Assembly: GCF_900090045.1 (NCBI RefSeq)
Contig: NC_041788.1
Coordinates: 2,141,501 to 2,205,500, forward strand
Reading direction: 5' to 3'
Length of the DNA stretch: 64,000 bases
Origin: Plasmodium malariae
Lineage: Eukaryota; Apicomplexa; Aconoidasida; Haemosporida; Plasmodiidae
Shown: in pieces, positions 49,201-61,027 of the stretch
Layout of the letters: the number at the start of each line of letters is the position of its first letter
Position numbering within the stretch: the stretch's first letter is position 1
Notes under the pieces: generated by a model
Told to the model about the DNA's origin: nothing
The model's database searches: none
The model's input: the letters and a program-made list of their open reading frames with translations, nothing else
Translations under genes and position numbers: made by a program

Positions 49201-51381
49201 TGTCTCATACTCAAATATTCTACTATTTTCTGAATTGTTCACGTCAAAAAAATTATTCTCTGTATTGGGATATAAACGATTGTTATGTGCTTGATAATTT
49301 AATTCGCTTTTATATTCAAATATTTCGCCATCTGTTAAATAATCCTCAAAATTATCCTCTTCAGGTCCTTCTATTGGTCGTTCCTTTGGCCCTTTTACTA
49401 GTCTCTCCATTGGCCCTTCTACTAGTTCCTCCATTGGCCCTTCTACTAGTTCCTCCATTGGCCCTTCTACTAGTCCCTCCATTGGCCCTTCTACTAGTCT
49501 CTCCATTGGCCCTTCTACTAATCCCCATTTTTGACCTTCTTTCTGTACCTCATACCCACCGTTTGCTTTATCCTCTGTCTTAAAATTGCTGTCAAAAGCA
49601 AAATCATCCACGTCAACAATTTCGTTATTTTTCAGTTCATTCAAATTATAAGCATTCTTATCTTCCGAAAAATCGTTTTCTACATTTTGTTTCAAAGGCA
49701 TATCATAATGAAGTATGCCCCTTTTGTCTTTCCTATTTCTAATGTCTTTCATATTATGATTACGACAACTACTTTGATATTTTTCCTTATTAGGAGAAGC
49801 AGATATTAAATGATCATATTTTCCTTTAAAAACCTGTAATATATCATAATAGGATAAATACTCAATATCACATTTACTTCTTAACTCTTCACGTATATAA
49901 TACAAAAAATCATGCTCGTATATTAAACTAATTAGATCGTTATAATTTGTCGATCTATTCATATAATAGGAAGATACATATTTTACTGTTGGATTCGATA
50001 AATTCCTGTAATGCATAATTTTATTAATTAAGTAGGACGAATAGAAATGGTACACACGTTCAGCATCTAAAAAATTTTCGTCCTTTATGAAATCATCCCC
50101 TCTGTTAGCAGTATCGGCTTTGTTGGAAGTATCGGCTTTGTTGGAAGTATCGGCTTTGTTGGAAGTATCGGCTTTGTTGGAAGTATCGGCTTTGTTGGAA
50201 GTATCGGCTTTGTTGGAAGTATCGGCTCTGTTAGAAGTATTGGTTTTGTTAGGAGTATCGGCTTTGTCAGCAGCATCTCCTTTGCTGGCTGCAACCACAT
50301 CCGAAATATCCGGATCATTCACAGCATCATTAAAATTGTCTACACTTCTGAACTCATTACGATATTCGTCTTGACCGATATTTTCAGAATTTTCAAAATT
50401 CTTATTATTTTCAAAGTTTTCATCATTTTCTAGATCAAACATATCTACCGAGGTCTTTCTAAATGCATATTCCACCATCGGCACATTATTCTTATTAGCA
50501 TGTTTACTATAATCATTGTTGTAGTTTAATCCATACTTGACGTTATGCGGTTCCTTGTTGATGGAGTTAAAATTATTATTTTCCTTATTATGTAGAGTTT
50601 TATTTTCGTTATGTATTTTTGCCTGTTTTAAAGTATTTATAACATTATTAAATTTTATATAAATCTCTTTATTATTTTTTTCGTTATCTAGTAGATTCGT
50701 TTTTTTGTAAATATTTAACAAGCGAACATGGAATTTTTTATTTATTTCACTTTTCTTTGGACAAAATTCCATAAATGCACTAGTTTTATTAATATATTTT
50801 TTTTGCATATTAAAAAAATAAGAAATTTTACTTAATCCCATTTTTTTTGTCACTTTTTTAATAACATCATTCACATTTATATCTTTTGTCATTTTTTCTA
50901 AAACTTCTGTCATTTTTTTTACTCTAATAACTTCATAAATATATTTAATCGATGATTCTTGTACAGCTCCAAAAGGAGTATAAATATTCAAATGTTTACT
51001 ATTCAATTCTATTAAATGAAACCATATTTTTTTAATTTCATCATATATATATACGGGTAATTTGTGTAATGAAACAAATGTATTTATAAAACTTATTAGT
51101 GCTTTTTGAAAATTAATAAAAAACTCATCATTTTCCTTAAAAACATATTTTGTTAAATTATTAATTAAATTTTTATCTTTGTACAATTTCTTAATGATAT
51201 CATATACATCCTTTTCAAGACTTTCACAATTCGTATCTTCATTTATTGATATTTCCCCAAAATCATCATCAAAATGCTCCAAAATTTTATCGCTAACATA
51301 ATGACACTTATTACATACAAACTGTCCTTCTTCTAACCTAAACTGTGTATGTCCACAAACTGTACATGTTGGTTTTTCCAT
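37220..51381 (-). CDS. Giant zinc-ribbon protein, candidate Rrn7/TAF1B-like RNA polymerase I factor
   Basis: One gene of about 4,720 aa, split in this sequence by a one-base frame break at 38778-38812. It starts MEKPTCTVCGHTQFRLEEGQ and continues to CNKCHYVSDKI: a CxxC-x14-CxxC zinc ribbon with the F...EGQFVC..C spacing typical of the RRN7-type zinc finger of yeast Rrn7 and animal TAF1B. These are TFIIB-like factors that recruit RNA polymerase I to rDNA. Several blocks between low-complexity linkers look like cyclin-type helices. One includes LPNIIQIYSLKLLNMVIF and, after an insert, YYLAAACVIISCKLYYPM, as expected for such factors. At least five hydrophilic tandem-repeat arrays fill the linkers (separate entries). 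The protein is several times longer than Rrn7/TAF1B, and the assignment rests on the N-terminal motif plus weak helical similarity; a different TFIIB-related protein is possible. No introns are seen. Confidence 0.8.
38778..38812 (-). other. Frame break at T12/T17 runs in the giant gene
   Basis: The main frame runs through EKCAKKKKKRKEKKKILMRY and stops at 38746. The next frame carries on with KKKNIDEIYEKCFMKDSHEE for another 500 or so residues of similar composition. One added base in either homopolymer (38778-38789 or 38796-38812 on +) joins them. No plausible intron lies here. Confidence 0.75.
40908..41140 (-). repeat. QMNHTDQMSQT-type repeat array in the giant gene
   Basis: An array of 15-base units encoding five-residue variants of QMNHT, DQMSQ and NQTNQ. 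It is rich in Gln, Met, Thr and His and lies in a linker near the C-terminal third. Confidence 0.9.
44815..44950 (-). repeat. GNVDKDKE repeat array in the giant gene
   Basis: Five tandem 24-base units encoding variants of EGNVDKDK (one GNVDKG, one GNMDKD, one GDVDRE), in a charged linker. Confidence 0.9.
46298..46465 (-). repeat. GNNEDVC/Y repeat array in the giant gene
   Basis: Eight 21-base units encode GNNEDVC or GNNEDVY with small variants (GDNEDVC, CNYEDER at the end). The regular cysteines make this array unusual. Confidence 0.9.
49366..49530 (-). repeat. EGPMEELV repeat array in the giant gene
   Basis: Seven 24-base units encode LVEGPMER, LVEGPMEG and LVEGPMEE variants, ending in KGPKERPIEGPEED. 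Confidence 0.9.
50105..50275 (-). repeat. ADTSNK repeat array in the giant gene
   Basis: About nine 18-base units encode ADTSNK, ADTPNK or TNTSNR variants; six central copies are identical at the protein level and nearly so in DNA. Confidence 0.9.
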
Positions 51382-53580
51382 TCTGTGCCAATCGGATATG
51401 TCTTATGCGGTAGGTGTTATTTGTCATATGTTACATGCCCATATTTTTCGACCACACATGTGGATGAACCCATCATATAAACATATATGTATGCCCCTTC
51501 ACAAATGCTTATCCTACATACAAGTGTGCATATCTATACAAATATGGAGTATATGTCAGTTATATAGTTCTATTCACACTAGATCTTTCTGCATACTCGA
51601 CAGTTGTGCACTGTAATGCTGAATATATACATTCATACGTATATATGTACTTATGTGGACGAATGAAACACAATGCTTAAGCTACCACATTAACAATTGT
51701 TGCTCCAATTTTTTTTTTTTTTGGGTAAAGTAGTTATCAATTAATTCTCCTAATTTATTTAATTAGTGGTATATTAAAGAAAATATTAGTATTCTGTTTA
51801 TAAGGAAAACAAATGGAGGTTGAAAGGCATAAAAAACATTATATATGGAATATTGACATAAGTATGGCCAAGTCTACACAAAATGGCATGTATACTCTCA
51901 TGTATACAGTACATGTACAACTATATCTACTTTGTGTTCTGTACTTAATTATGTACAAAATGTTAAGGAAATTTTTAAATGTACGCATATATATAAGCAT
52001 ATATATATATATATATAATGTAAGGAAAATTCTTAGAACTTCTCTATTCCATGTCAAAAAAAAAAAAAAAAAATGGAATAACATTTGTAGCATACATTAT
52101 TCTTTGTTATTCAGTGTCATAAAATAATGATCACATAAAAATAATCGTTTGGCGAACTAGCCAACTTTTACAAACAAAAAATTAAGTTGAATTTTTTTCC
52201 CATTTTTTCATTAATAGAGGAAACAAGAATTTTTAAAAGAATGATAAATACGTAAGAACAAATAAGGATATATTAAGAAAAAAAAAAAAATAATAAAATA
52301 ATAATGAGGCGTAGAAGAAAAAAACTAACGTAGATGAACTTTTCTTAAAAAGTGTCAAAGAGACATAATTTTTTGACAGTTCTACTGTATGAACTAAGAA
52401 TAGCGCCAAAAATATGTTGTATATGTACATGTGCGTGTGTATGTATGAATATATATATGTATACATTAAAACATATTAGAAAAAAATGTACAAATAAAAG
52501 CATATAATAAAAAGCATAACTAAAAGCACATGTAAAAACATGGATAAAAAGCCGTTTTCTTAACGAAATGTTAAGTAATTAACAAAAAAAAAAAAAAAAA
52601 AAAAAAAAATCATTATCTTCAAATGATGACAATTTTATCTTATTTTTTTTAAGGTATTATTTAGCAAAGTTAAAGGGACGAAAATAAAGCAATGTATGCG
52701 TAATATATAGCTTATAAACGTTTAAATAGAACTGCTCCACTAAAGATGTTTTAAAAATAGTAGCTTGGCTTTTTAAAAAGTTGGAACATACAAAAAAAGG
52801 AACGTGCTGCGAACGATTGCTTCTTTTTTTTTTTTTTTAAATACCTTCTTTGCAAAATTAAGACGTTTATTTTGAGGATTGGTAATTATATAAGAAAAAA
52901 TTTAAATGCAGAAGGGAAAGAGTTGAACAAAAAAAAAAAAAAAAAATTCTTTAAACGCTTCAAATGCTTCAAATGCTTCAAATGCTTCAAACGCTTCAAA
53001 TGCTTCAAACGCTTCAAATGCTTGAAACACTTTAAATGCTTCAAACACTTTAAAAAACGTGTTCGAATTATTTACATGAATTCAGACAAATGGAAAAGTC
53101 TACCATGGCAATGATCAAATCATTAAAACGGTAAACATTTCTCCAGAATAGAAAAAAAAAGGAAATACATACACGTAAATATATAGGCACATACATATAT
53201 ACATACATATATACATACATATATACATACATATATATATACATATATACACACATATATCCATGCATATATCCTTACCTATATCCATATGTACATCAAA
53301 TGCGGGAAATTTTTTTTTAAAAAGGGTAATATGTAACCTGCTACGAGCATTGAATAAATTAAATGTCATATAAAAAGGGAAAAAAATAAAAAATAAAATA
53401 AATACAGCAGGAAAAATAAGGCTGATATAACCAATGGACAAATTTAATTGATGATAATATAAAACGAAACAAGGAAATTAATAAGAAAGTGGAGAAGTAA
53501 GTACGTACATGAACATGACATAAAAAATTGAAACCGATGGTGTACATACGTGACATACCAAATTAATCTCCTTCAAATTT
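51382..53580. other. Intergenic region between two large minus-strand genes
   Basis: Promoter side of the giant gene and 3' flank of the TFIIIC90-like gene. It holds an A25 run (52585-52609), a CTTCAAATG minisatellite at 52949-53050 and a (TACATACATATA)n tract at 53185-53250. ORFs here are low complexity; no gene is supported. Confidence 0.65.
52949..53050. repeat. 9-bp CTTCAAATG minisatellite
   Basis: About ten tandem copies of CTTCAAATG or CTTCAAACG with two diverged copies (CTTTAAATG, CACTTTAAA). It is open on the + strand as RFKCFK repeats, but no start or splice context supports coding. Confidence 0.85.
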
Positions 53581-56500
53581 TCAGAGAACTTGCAGCTCAT
53601 GGTTGCAAAATGGACACTGCTTGAAGAGGAAATATTTTTTAAAAAAGCAATTTTCGGTAGTGATAAAATAATAGCAAAAAGAACAAAAATATATGAAGTT
53701 TATACGAATTTGTAAATTGAATGTTAACGTAGAATTTTCTTCATCAAATATTTGTTTACTCATATTTGTTACAATACATATGGTCGGTAATGTAAGATAA
53801 TTTCTGTATATACAACAAAATGTTATCATACATTTATTAAATATATGCTTATTTTTACATATATAATAATTATTATATAAATTCGATATGCATACCTTTC
53901 CACAAAGAAGGCAGCTTACTTTAAAATATAATTTCTCAAATATATAATGATCAATATGTAACATACTCATTTTACTTTGTACTACTTCATACATTAAAAC
54001 AAGGTACTTTTCAAAAGTGATTGAATCAATTGTAATATTTTGTATATGTAATAATTCGCATGTTTGTTCTATATTTGTCTTATTCTTATCATCTTTTGCA
54101 TAAATTTCCCAGAAAAATTCAAATATTCTCGTTACTTCATTTGTTTTGTTTGCCTCCTTATTCATTTCCTCCTCTTTTCCTTCATTCATATCATTATTTA
54201 ATATATCCTCTGAACAAATAAAGATATAAAATAAGTAATAAAAATTAAGCAATATTAGTAAATAAAAGTAATCCATGTTATTTTTTCTTATATTATAATT
54301 TACGTTCACATACACATTGGTGTTATTTATTCGTAATGTATTTAACATAATGTAAAGTGTTTGACACAGATATATATTTACGTAAATATCTAGCGAAAAA
54401 CTAGTATTCCCCTTGTCATTATCTGTTCTTGTCTCATTTAATATTACATTAATATACTTCTTTATTTTGTGCACATAGTACAAGCATTTCTGTAATGGCA
54501 AGCAGTTGGTCGGAACAATATTGTCCTCTTTCACTACTTCTCTATTATTGCTACTGCTGCTGATGTTGTTATTACTATTGATGTTGTTATTACTGTTAAT
54601 GTTGCTATTACTATTGATGTTGTTACTGTTAATGTTGTTATTACTATTGATGCTATTATTGTTAATGTTGCTATTGCTATGGCCATTTCTAATGCTATTA
54701 CTACAACTGCTACTACCGCTATGCACATATTCTACACCAAGTACGTGTCCTTCACCTGCTTGGCTGTCCTCTTTGCATACACACCCAACACATTCGCTGT
54801 TACACGTTGCGTCCTGCTTCTCACCCTGCTGAGATAGCCTTACGTCATATTTCCCCCCATCGGATGGGTAAATATACCTAAATTTCTTCCTATACTTTCT
54901 TGTATTTTTATTAATTAAAAAAAAAGTAATGTGAGAACTGAAATTGTCATTACTAAGGCCATATGTCTTTAGACAAAAATTATACATGTAGATAAAAAAT
55001 GAACATGAAATAGTGTAATAATTTCTTATATTAATTAATTCATAATTTTTCAAAAAGGTATTTTTTGTGCATTTTTTTTTGGCTATAAAGGGAAACAATT
55101 CCTCTTTACACATTTCGTTGTATATTAAATGAAAAAAAGAAATACATGTATGAACATAATTATTTTGAAAATAATTTAAGACTTTGAGAAAGTAATAAAA
55201 ATTCATTTTAATTTTTTTTTTATTTTTTTTTTTTTTATTTTCCTCTAATTCAAAATTTTGTACACACTTGAAAATATTTTCATACGTAACGTAATCTTTT
55301 ATAATATTTAAAAAATTGAAATGACTATGTAGATCACTACAGCTCATTAAATTTTTGTCATTTATTTTATTCTCCTTTTCATTTATTCCAACGCCATTAT
55401 TTTTTTTATTTATTAAAAATAAGTCATAAAAGCCAAACAAAATATATTTATATTCAAAAAAAAATGTTTTATCCTCTCTTTGAGTAAATAAATTTACATG
55501 TACATTTTTTAATATATCATGAAAATATGCTTCACCATATTGTGATATGATCACATTTTCCCTCTCTTGGTTTTTTGTATTATTTAAATCGTCTTCTCGG
55601 AAGGTGGAATATTTGCCTTGGTTATTTATCTTATTAAACAATGAACTAATTCGTTTTAAAAGCTTGCTGATCGCTTTAACATAATTAATAATTAAACACT
55701 GATTGTTTATGGACATACTTATATTTTCATACTTCTTTTCTTGAAAATATATGTAAATTATATTCTTAAAAGAACTCTGTTCAATGTTGTATAATATTAA
55801 ATTATTGATTTTTTTTTTTCTTTTTTTTTTTTTTTGATTTTTTATTACTTCTTCATTAAAAGGAAAGAGTAAAGGTGTGAACAAAAGTTTTCTACAAATA
55901 TCTCCGTTTTTCATTTTTTCATTCTCACTTAAAAAAAATTCAAACTTTTGATTTTTAAATGAGCATATATAATTATACTTTTTGACACAGAAATTTTGAT
56001 AAAAGCATATGATTTCAAACAGTATGAAGCTTTTATTTCGGTTTTTATTTTCATTGTACTTTTCAAAATTGTATTTATTTATCACAATATTGCATATCAC
56101 ATTCTTAGCACTCTTGTAATTTGAGAAAAAGTCGTCTGAGTTGGAAATAATATCACTTGACATGGTATCCTTGGAGACGATTCCATCTGCTGCGTTTAAA
56201 TTTAAGGTGCTAACATTTGCGGTGTTTACATTTTCGACATTTACATACGCACCCGCTCCATTTGTACTACCTCCATCTGAGGAAGAATAACTGACTAACT
56301 CCATATCTACCCCTCCTTTTTTCCTCCTCAAAGTTATTACTAAGAAATCACATTTACACGTAATTATAACAGACGTGTATTTATATACGTTCTCGTGGGT
56401 ATATTTGTAACGGTCTTTTTTATTTTGATAAATGTCTGTACTTTGCATATCACTGAAAATATGATTGTTGTCCTTATTACAGTTATTCGGGTTATAATCT

Positions 56501-58949
56501 TCCTGTACTTGTTTTTGATTTCCACATGATACACAAATTAGAGAGTCATTTAAAACAGTTCTGCTCTTTTCATATGTATTATTTTCCTCCCTTAAATACC
56601 TTACTTTATTTTCTCGTTTTTTTATATTTCTTAAGGCACTTTTTGAGCTTTCATCAAAATTGTTATTTTTACCTGTCTCATTAAGGTCAATTTTATCATC
56701 ACATTTATTAAATGAGAAAACGCTACGAGCTATTAAGGCATGCAAATATTTCGAATTAAAATTTATTACATTTATTTTTTTGTATGTACACGTCTTATTT
56801 AACTGAATGCGATAATATTTATTTACATTAATATTAAAAGTATTTTCAAAAAAGATACTACGTAGTTCTAAATTACAAATAAATACACACACAATTCCTT
56901 CGTTTGACAAGCAAAATATAGTAAAAGTATAAATTTTTTTTTTTTTTCCATTTTCACTTTTCTTTAATTTGGTAAAATAAATATTGCGTATGTAATCATT
57001 TATGGAAAGATTTTTAAAAAGGAAAACGCACAAGAGCTTACAACTCAAACCATAATATAAATTATTTATAAAAAAGGTATTGGTCTTGAATATATTTTTG
57101 TCTACATTATTTAAATTGAATTGTTTATTACACAACTCTAGTTCTTCAAAATAGGGGAAAAAAGCCTCATTGTTAGCACTACTGTACGCGTTATTGTTAT
57201 CGGAATTTTTATTGGCATTGTTATCTGCATTGTTATCTGCATTGTTATCTGCATTGCTATCTGCATTGTTATCTGCATTGCTATCTGCATTGTTATCTGC
57301 ATTGTTATCTGCATTGTTATCTGCATTGTTATCTACATTGTTATCTGCACTGTTATCTACATTGTTATCTACATTGTTAGCATCATTATTACCGCTACTA
57401 TTATAATTATATATGACCATTAAAAATAAATTATTCTTCACATATTTTATACATAAATTAAACGTCAGGATATATTTTTTTTTGTCTTTTCTTATATATT
57501 CATATTCAACAATAGTACTTTTTGAAAAATAGTAATCATAATAATATGAGGAATAAAAATCAATATTTTTAAACATGCACTTTTTTACACTTAATTTTTG
57601 TTCTCTTAAGTATTTTGTTCCATTTGAATATTTAAAAAAAGGATATTCTTCAAAGCTCCTTTTTTCGTTCGTATTGTGCGTTGAGTTCATTTTTACCATA
57701 ATGCCCATTTCATCCAATTTGTCCACTTCATCCACTTCCTCTATTTCGAATATGTCAACAAGGTTAGCACTATCCTTATAATACTGTACAAAACATTTGT
57801 TAAAATTTAAAATTTCAAAAAATAAATTAAATTTACGCCCCTTAATATATCCAAAAAGTACGTCATTTTTTCTGTTTGTTTGCACAAAGACATAATCGCT
57901 CGAATTTACATCCGGTACATGTTCGAAATAATTCTTTATTTCCTTGGCTATTTTTTCGTTAAGTGTTAAAAATAGCTTTTTCACGAAATTCACTTTTTTA
58001 AATCTGCAGGGAGGGGGGAAATAATAAAAAAAAAAAAAAAGGAAAAAAAAGGATAAATAGTAAAACAGCAAAACGGAGAAATAACAAAACAACGAAACAG
58101 AGAAATAGCAAAATAGCCAAACAGCACAATGGACAGGGTATGTGAACAAATTTGGGCATGAGCACTATTAGGAAACTGTCTTAAGGCTAGTACACACATG
58201 GGCTTAAATTACATTTGCATCATTTTAACTTGTTAACAGTTCATTCAACTTCAACCCTTTATATTTTAAGCAAACATCTGTACATATATATATGCGCATA
58301 TAAATGGGCTCACACAAAAAGATTTCACAAGCGTACCCATACATACATAAATACATACATAAATATATATACCCACACACACATATGTACACTCTTACAT
58401 TTCTATGTGCTCCACCCTCTCGATGGCCTCTAAAATAAATTCCTGCCTCGAATAATAATTTCCGCTTTTCTCTTCTTGTGATTCAACATTTACATTTGAA
58501 TATTTCTTCAAGTAATTTAAATAGTCAGAAATGTTTATATTTATGTGCGAATAAACATTTAAATAAATATGAGGACAAAATAATGATTTCGAATCGAATA
58601 AGTGATAAAAATTACTACTCTGAAGTAACAGCTCTTTTTCATTTAATTGTAAATTTGTTTGATTAAAATCAAAGTAAGTGTTCCCCTTTTTTACTAAATA
58701 TCTTTTATAACGCAGAATTGAAGAAAATATGATAAAATTTCTCTTCTCGTTCTTAATTAATTTATTATCTTCTTCCTCAACATCATTATTTTCCCTATCT
58801 CTTATATTGTTTTCATCATTTAATTTGTTATTATATTCAAAAGAGAGCTCATTAATGTTGTCATTTTCATTTAATTTATCGCGTTCTTCAATATTATCAC
58901 AAATATTTCTTCCTTGTTCTTCCTCTATTCGGCTTATTTGCATTATCAC
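53581..58949 (-). CDS. Candidate TFIIIC90 (GTF3C4)-like protein with C-terminal zinc module
   Basis: Exon 1 is 58949-58399 and exon 2 is 58003-53581. The intron has donor GTAAGAGT and acceptor CTGCAG, and the frame joins as ATA TTT AAA (HIE-I-FKKVNF). The product is 1,657 aa. The C-terminal 110 residues carry CLLCGKVC, then CKNKHIFNKC, then FCSFC, and the protein ends KQCPFCNHELQVL. This CxxC / CxxxHxFxxC / CxxC / CPFC order, right at the C-terminus, resembles the zinc module ending the TFIIIC90 subunit of RNA polymerase III factor TFIIIC. The N-terminal half has beta-strand phrases suited to a propeller (DVLFGYIKGRKFNLFF, TIFCLSNEGIVCVFICNLE), which TFIIIC90 also has. Low-complexity NADN and INSN inserts break up the fold. 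The family link is inferred. A RING-type or other zinc protein is the main alternative. Confidence 0.75.
54540..54680 (-). repeat. INSNNN repeat in the TFIIIC90-like gene
   Basis: Imperfect AAC/AGT/ATT repeats encode INSNNNINSNN-type sequence in a linker before the C-terminal third. Confidence 0.85.
57215..57385 (-). repeat. NADN repeat in the TFIIIC90-like gene
   Basis: About 14 units of 12 bases encode NADN, with SNADN and NVDN variants. The unit is nearly identical in DNA, so recent expansion is likely. Confidence 0.9.
58004..58398 (-). other. Intron of the TFIIIC90-like gene
   Basis: 395 nt. It contains 16-base imperfect repeats (AACAAAACAACGAAAC-like on +, 58055-58130), which create an artificial leucine/phenylalanine/tyrosine-rich extension if read through. 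Confidence 0.85.
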
Positions 58950-61027
58950 TTTATTTATATACTTATAAATTTATTTATTCACTTATTCATTTATTTATTT
59001 TATTTTATTTTTTTATTTATGCCGCTGGCCTCTATCCGTTTGAAGAAAATATTTATCACCTACTACTTGAAGCGAACTGCTTATTCCTTAATGTTTAATT
59101 TCTTCCGTTTCCTATTTCAATTTATTCTTTCTGTGATACTACAACCATTTTACTACATCACATCAGCCGTGTGCTCCTTTTCAAAAATTGAAAAAAAAAG
59201 AAAAGAACTAATAAGCCAATAAACTAGTTATGAATTCTTATTAACGTCTGTTCAGATGGTTTAATTCGATTTAATTAAATACGATTTGAAATGCGCTCTA
59301 TATTATATATTTAATAAAGTAAATAAAACACCAAAAAATCTTTTACCATATTACAAGTACAAACATGAACGAATTATATGTATGTGTTTAATGCGTACGT
59401 TAAGTCTGCTTCATTACCTACGTAGAAATACAGAACTATTTACAACTATTTAAAATACGATTCCAATTAATAATAAATGAAAATGCTTACAATAAAAAAG
59501 GAATAAATATTTTTATTGTAACCATATCCATGAAATTTATCTTATATTTTGTACTACAAAGAAAATGGGTATTAAAGAATAGCTCATGAAGTGAATATGT
59601 TGTAATTTTATTAAAAAAAATTTAATGACAAAAAATTAGGGTAAGGCGAAGGAGGTTCCCTTCTAGGCTTGTGGACTGTATAATACGTGGACACATATAT
59701 ACAACAATAACACATACTTAACGAGAATTATATAAAAAAAAAAAAAAAAAAAAAGAAGAAAGGAAAGAATGGACTGAAAGAAAGAAAATCACGAGGAAAA
59801 TATAATAAAAAGAAAGCATACACAACTCTCAGTCGGTGAGTTTAAATTAGGTTTAAATTAGGCCTAAATTAAATGGTAGAATTAACACGAAAAAGGTAAA
59901 ATAATAAAAGAACAAAACAAAAAAAAAAAAAAAAAAGAAAAAGAAAAAGAACGAAGAAAAAAGAAAAATGTAAAAAGAAAAAAGAAAAAAGAAAAAAGTA
60001 AAAAGAAAAAAGTTAAAAAAAATTGATTTTCATTGCATAATTCCTATTAAAAAATTTTATTAAAAAAAAAAAAAAAAAAAGCTACAAAAAGGGCTTGATA
60101 CAAATTCTCCTTAAAAAGTTCTTATTTTCTTTTTTTATGAGTAAAAGAAAAAAAAATATAGCTTAAAAATAAATATTTCTTTTCGTGTTATATCTAGAAC
60201 AACTACCTTTTAAGCAAAAGTACCGCACACAATAAAGAATACGTGTGTTGGGGAGGGGGGGGTAAAACTCAATAACACTTTTTGAACGAGGTGACAAATT
60301 ACATGGTTTTATGTTTACAGGAAAAAGCTTCGTAAATATTATGAACTCGAATAGTGTATATATAATATATATATATATATATTATATATATATTATATAT
60401 ATATGTGTATGTATGAGCACATTTTAAATATCGATATCCATTTGTCAATTGATTCTTTTATAATTTCTGGAACTTAATATTGGGCTTTAAATATAAGTGT
60501 GAACTTTTAGCGGTAAGTTTTTAGCTTTTACTTTTCCTCTTTCCCCATTTTCATAAATAAAAGAATGCATAAAAATAAGGTACATTAAAATGTAAAAAGG
60601 GCTTTACACAAAAAAAAAAAAAAAAAAAATTATATATATACATATATGTATAGGATGCGACAGGAAATGCAGTTAACGAGGCAATTTCTTTTTTCCTTTT
60701 TTTTTTTTTTCTTTTGCCCCATCAAGTTTACGTTTATTCCTCTTTTATTTCGAAGTTTTATATTTTTCTTTTATTTTTCAAAAAGATTAAAACATTAACA
60801 CGTAATAGGGTATACATTTATGTAATTTTATAAATGTATTTTCTTTTGTTTAAGCATATACATATTTGCGTGTGTAAATGTTGTGAGTAGTACATATATT
60901 TTTAGTACATATACATACATATACATACATAAATATATGTACCCATATGTACATATAAAACATATATATATGTAAATGCAAATATATTTGTACACCCCAG
61001 TCACCTGTACTTTTATAAGCATTAAAC
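58950..61027. other. Divergent intergenic region, TFIIIC90-like / VIT
   Basis: Presumed promoters of both genes. It holds a polypurine tract of GAAAAAA-type repeats (59915-60020), A-runs at 59731-59754 and 60063-60080, and (TA)n tracts around 60358-60402. No coding sequence is supported. Confidence 0.65.
59915..60020. repeat. Polypurine GAAAAAA tract
   Basis: About 100 bases almost free of pyrimidines on the + strand, built of AAAAAG and AAAAAAG units, about 1 kb upstream of VIT. Confidence 0.8.

Noticed and set aside
49287..49583. 98-codon + strand ORF with LALLLVP repeats
   Set aside because: Antisense reading of the EGPMEELV array; its membrane-like look is an artefact of the repeat.
57170..57406. 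78-codon LLSALLSA ORF on +
   Set aside because: Antisense shadow of the NADN repeat in the TFIIIC90-like gene.
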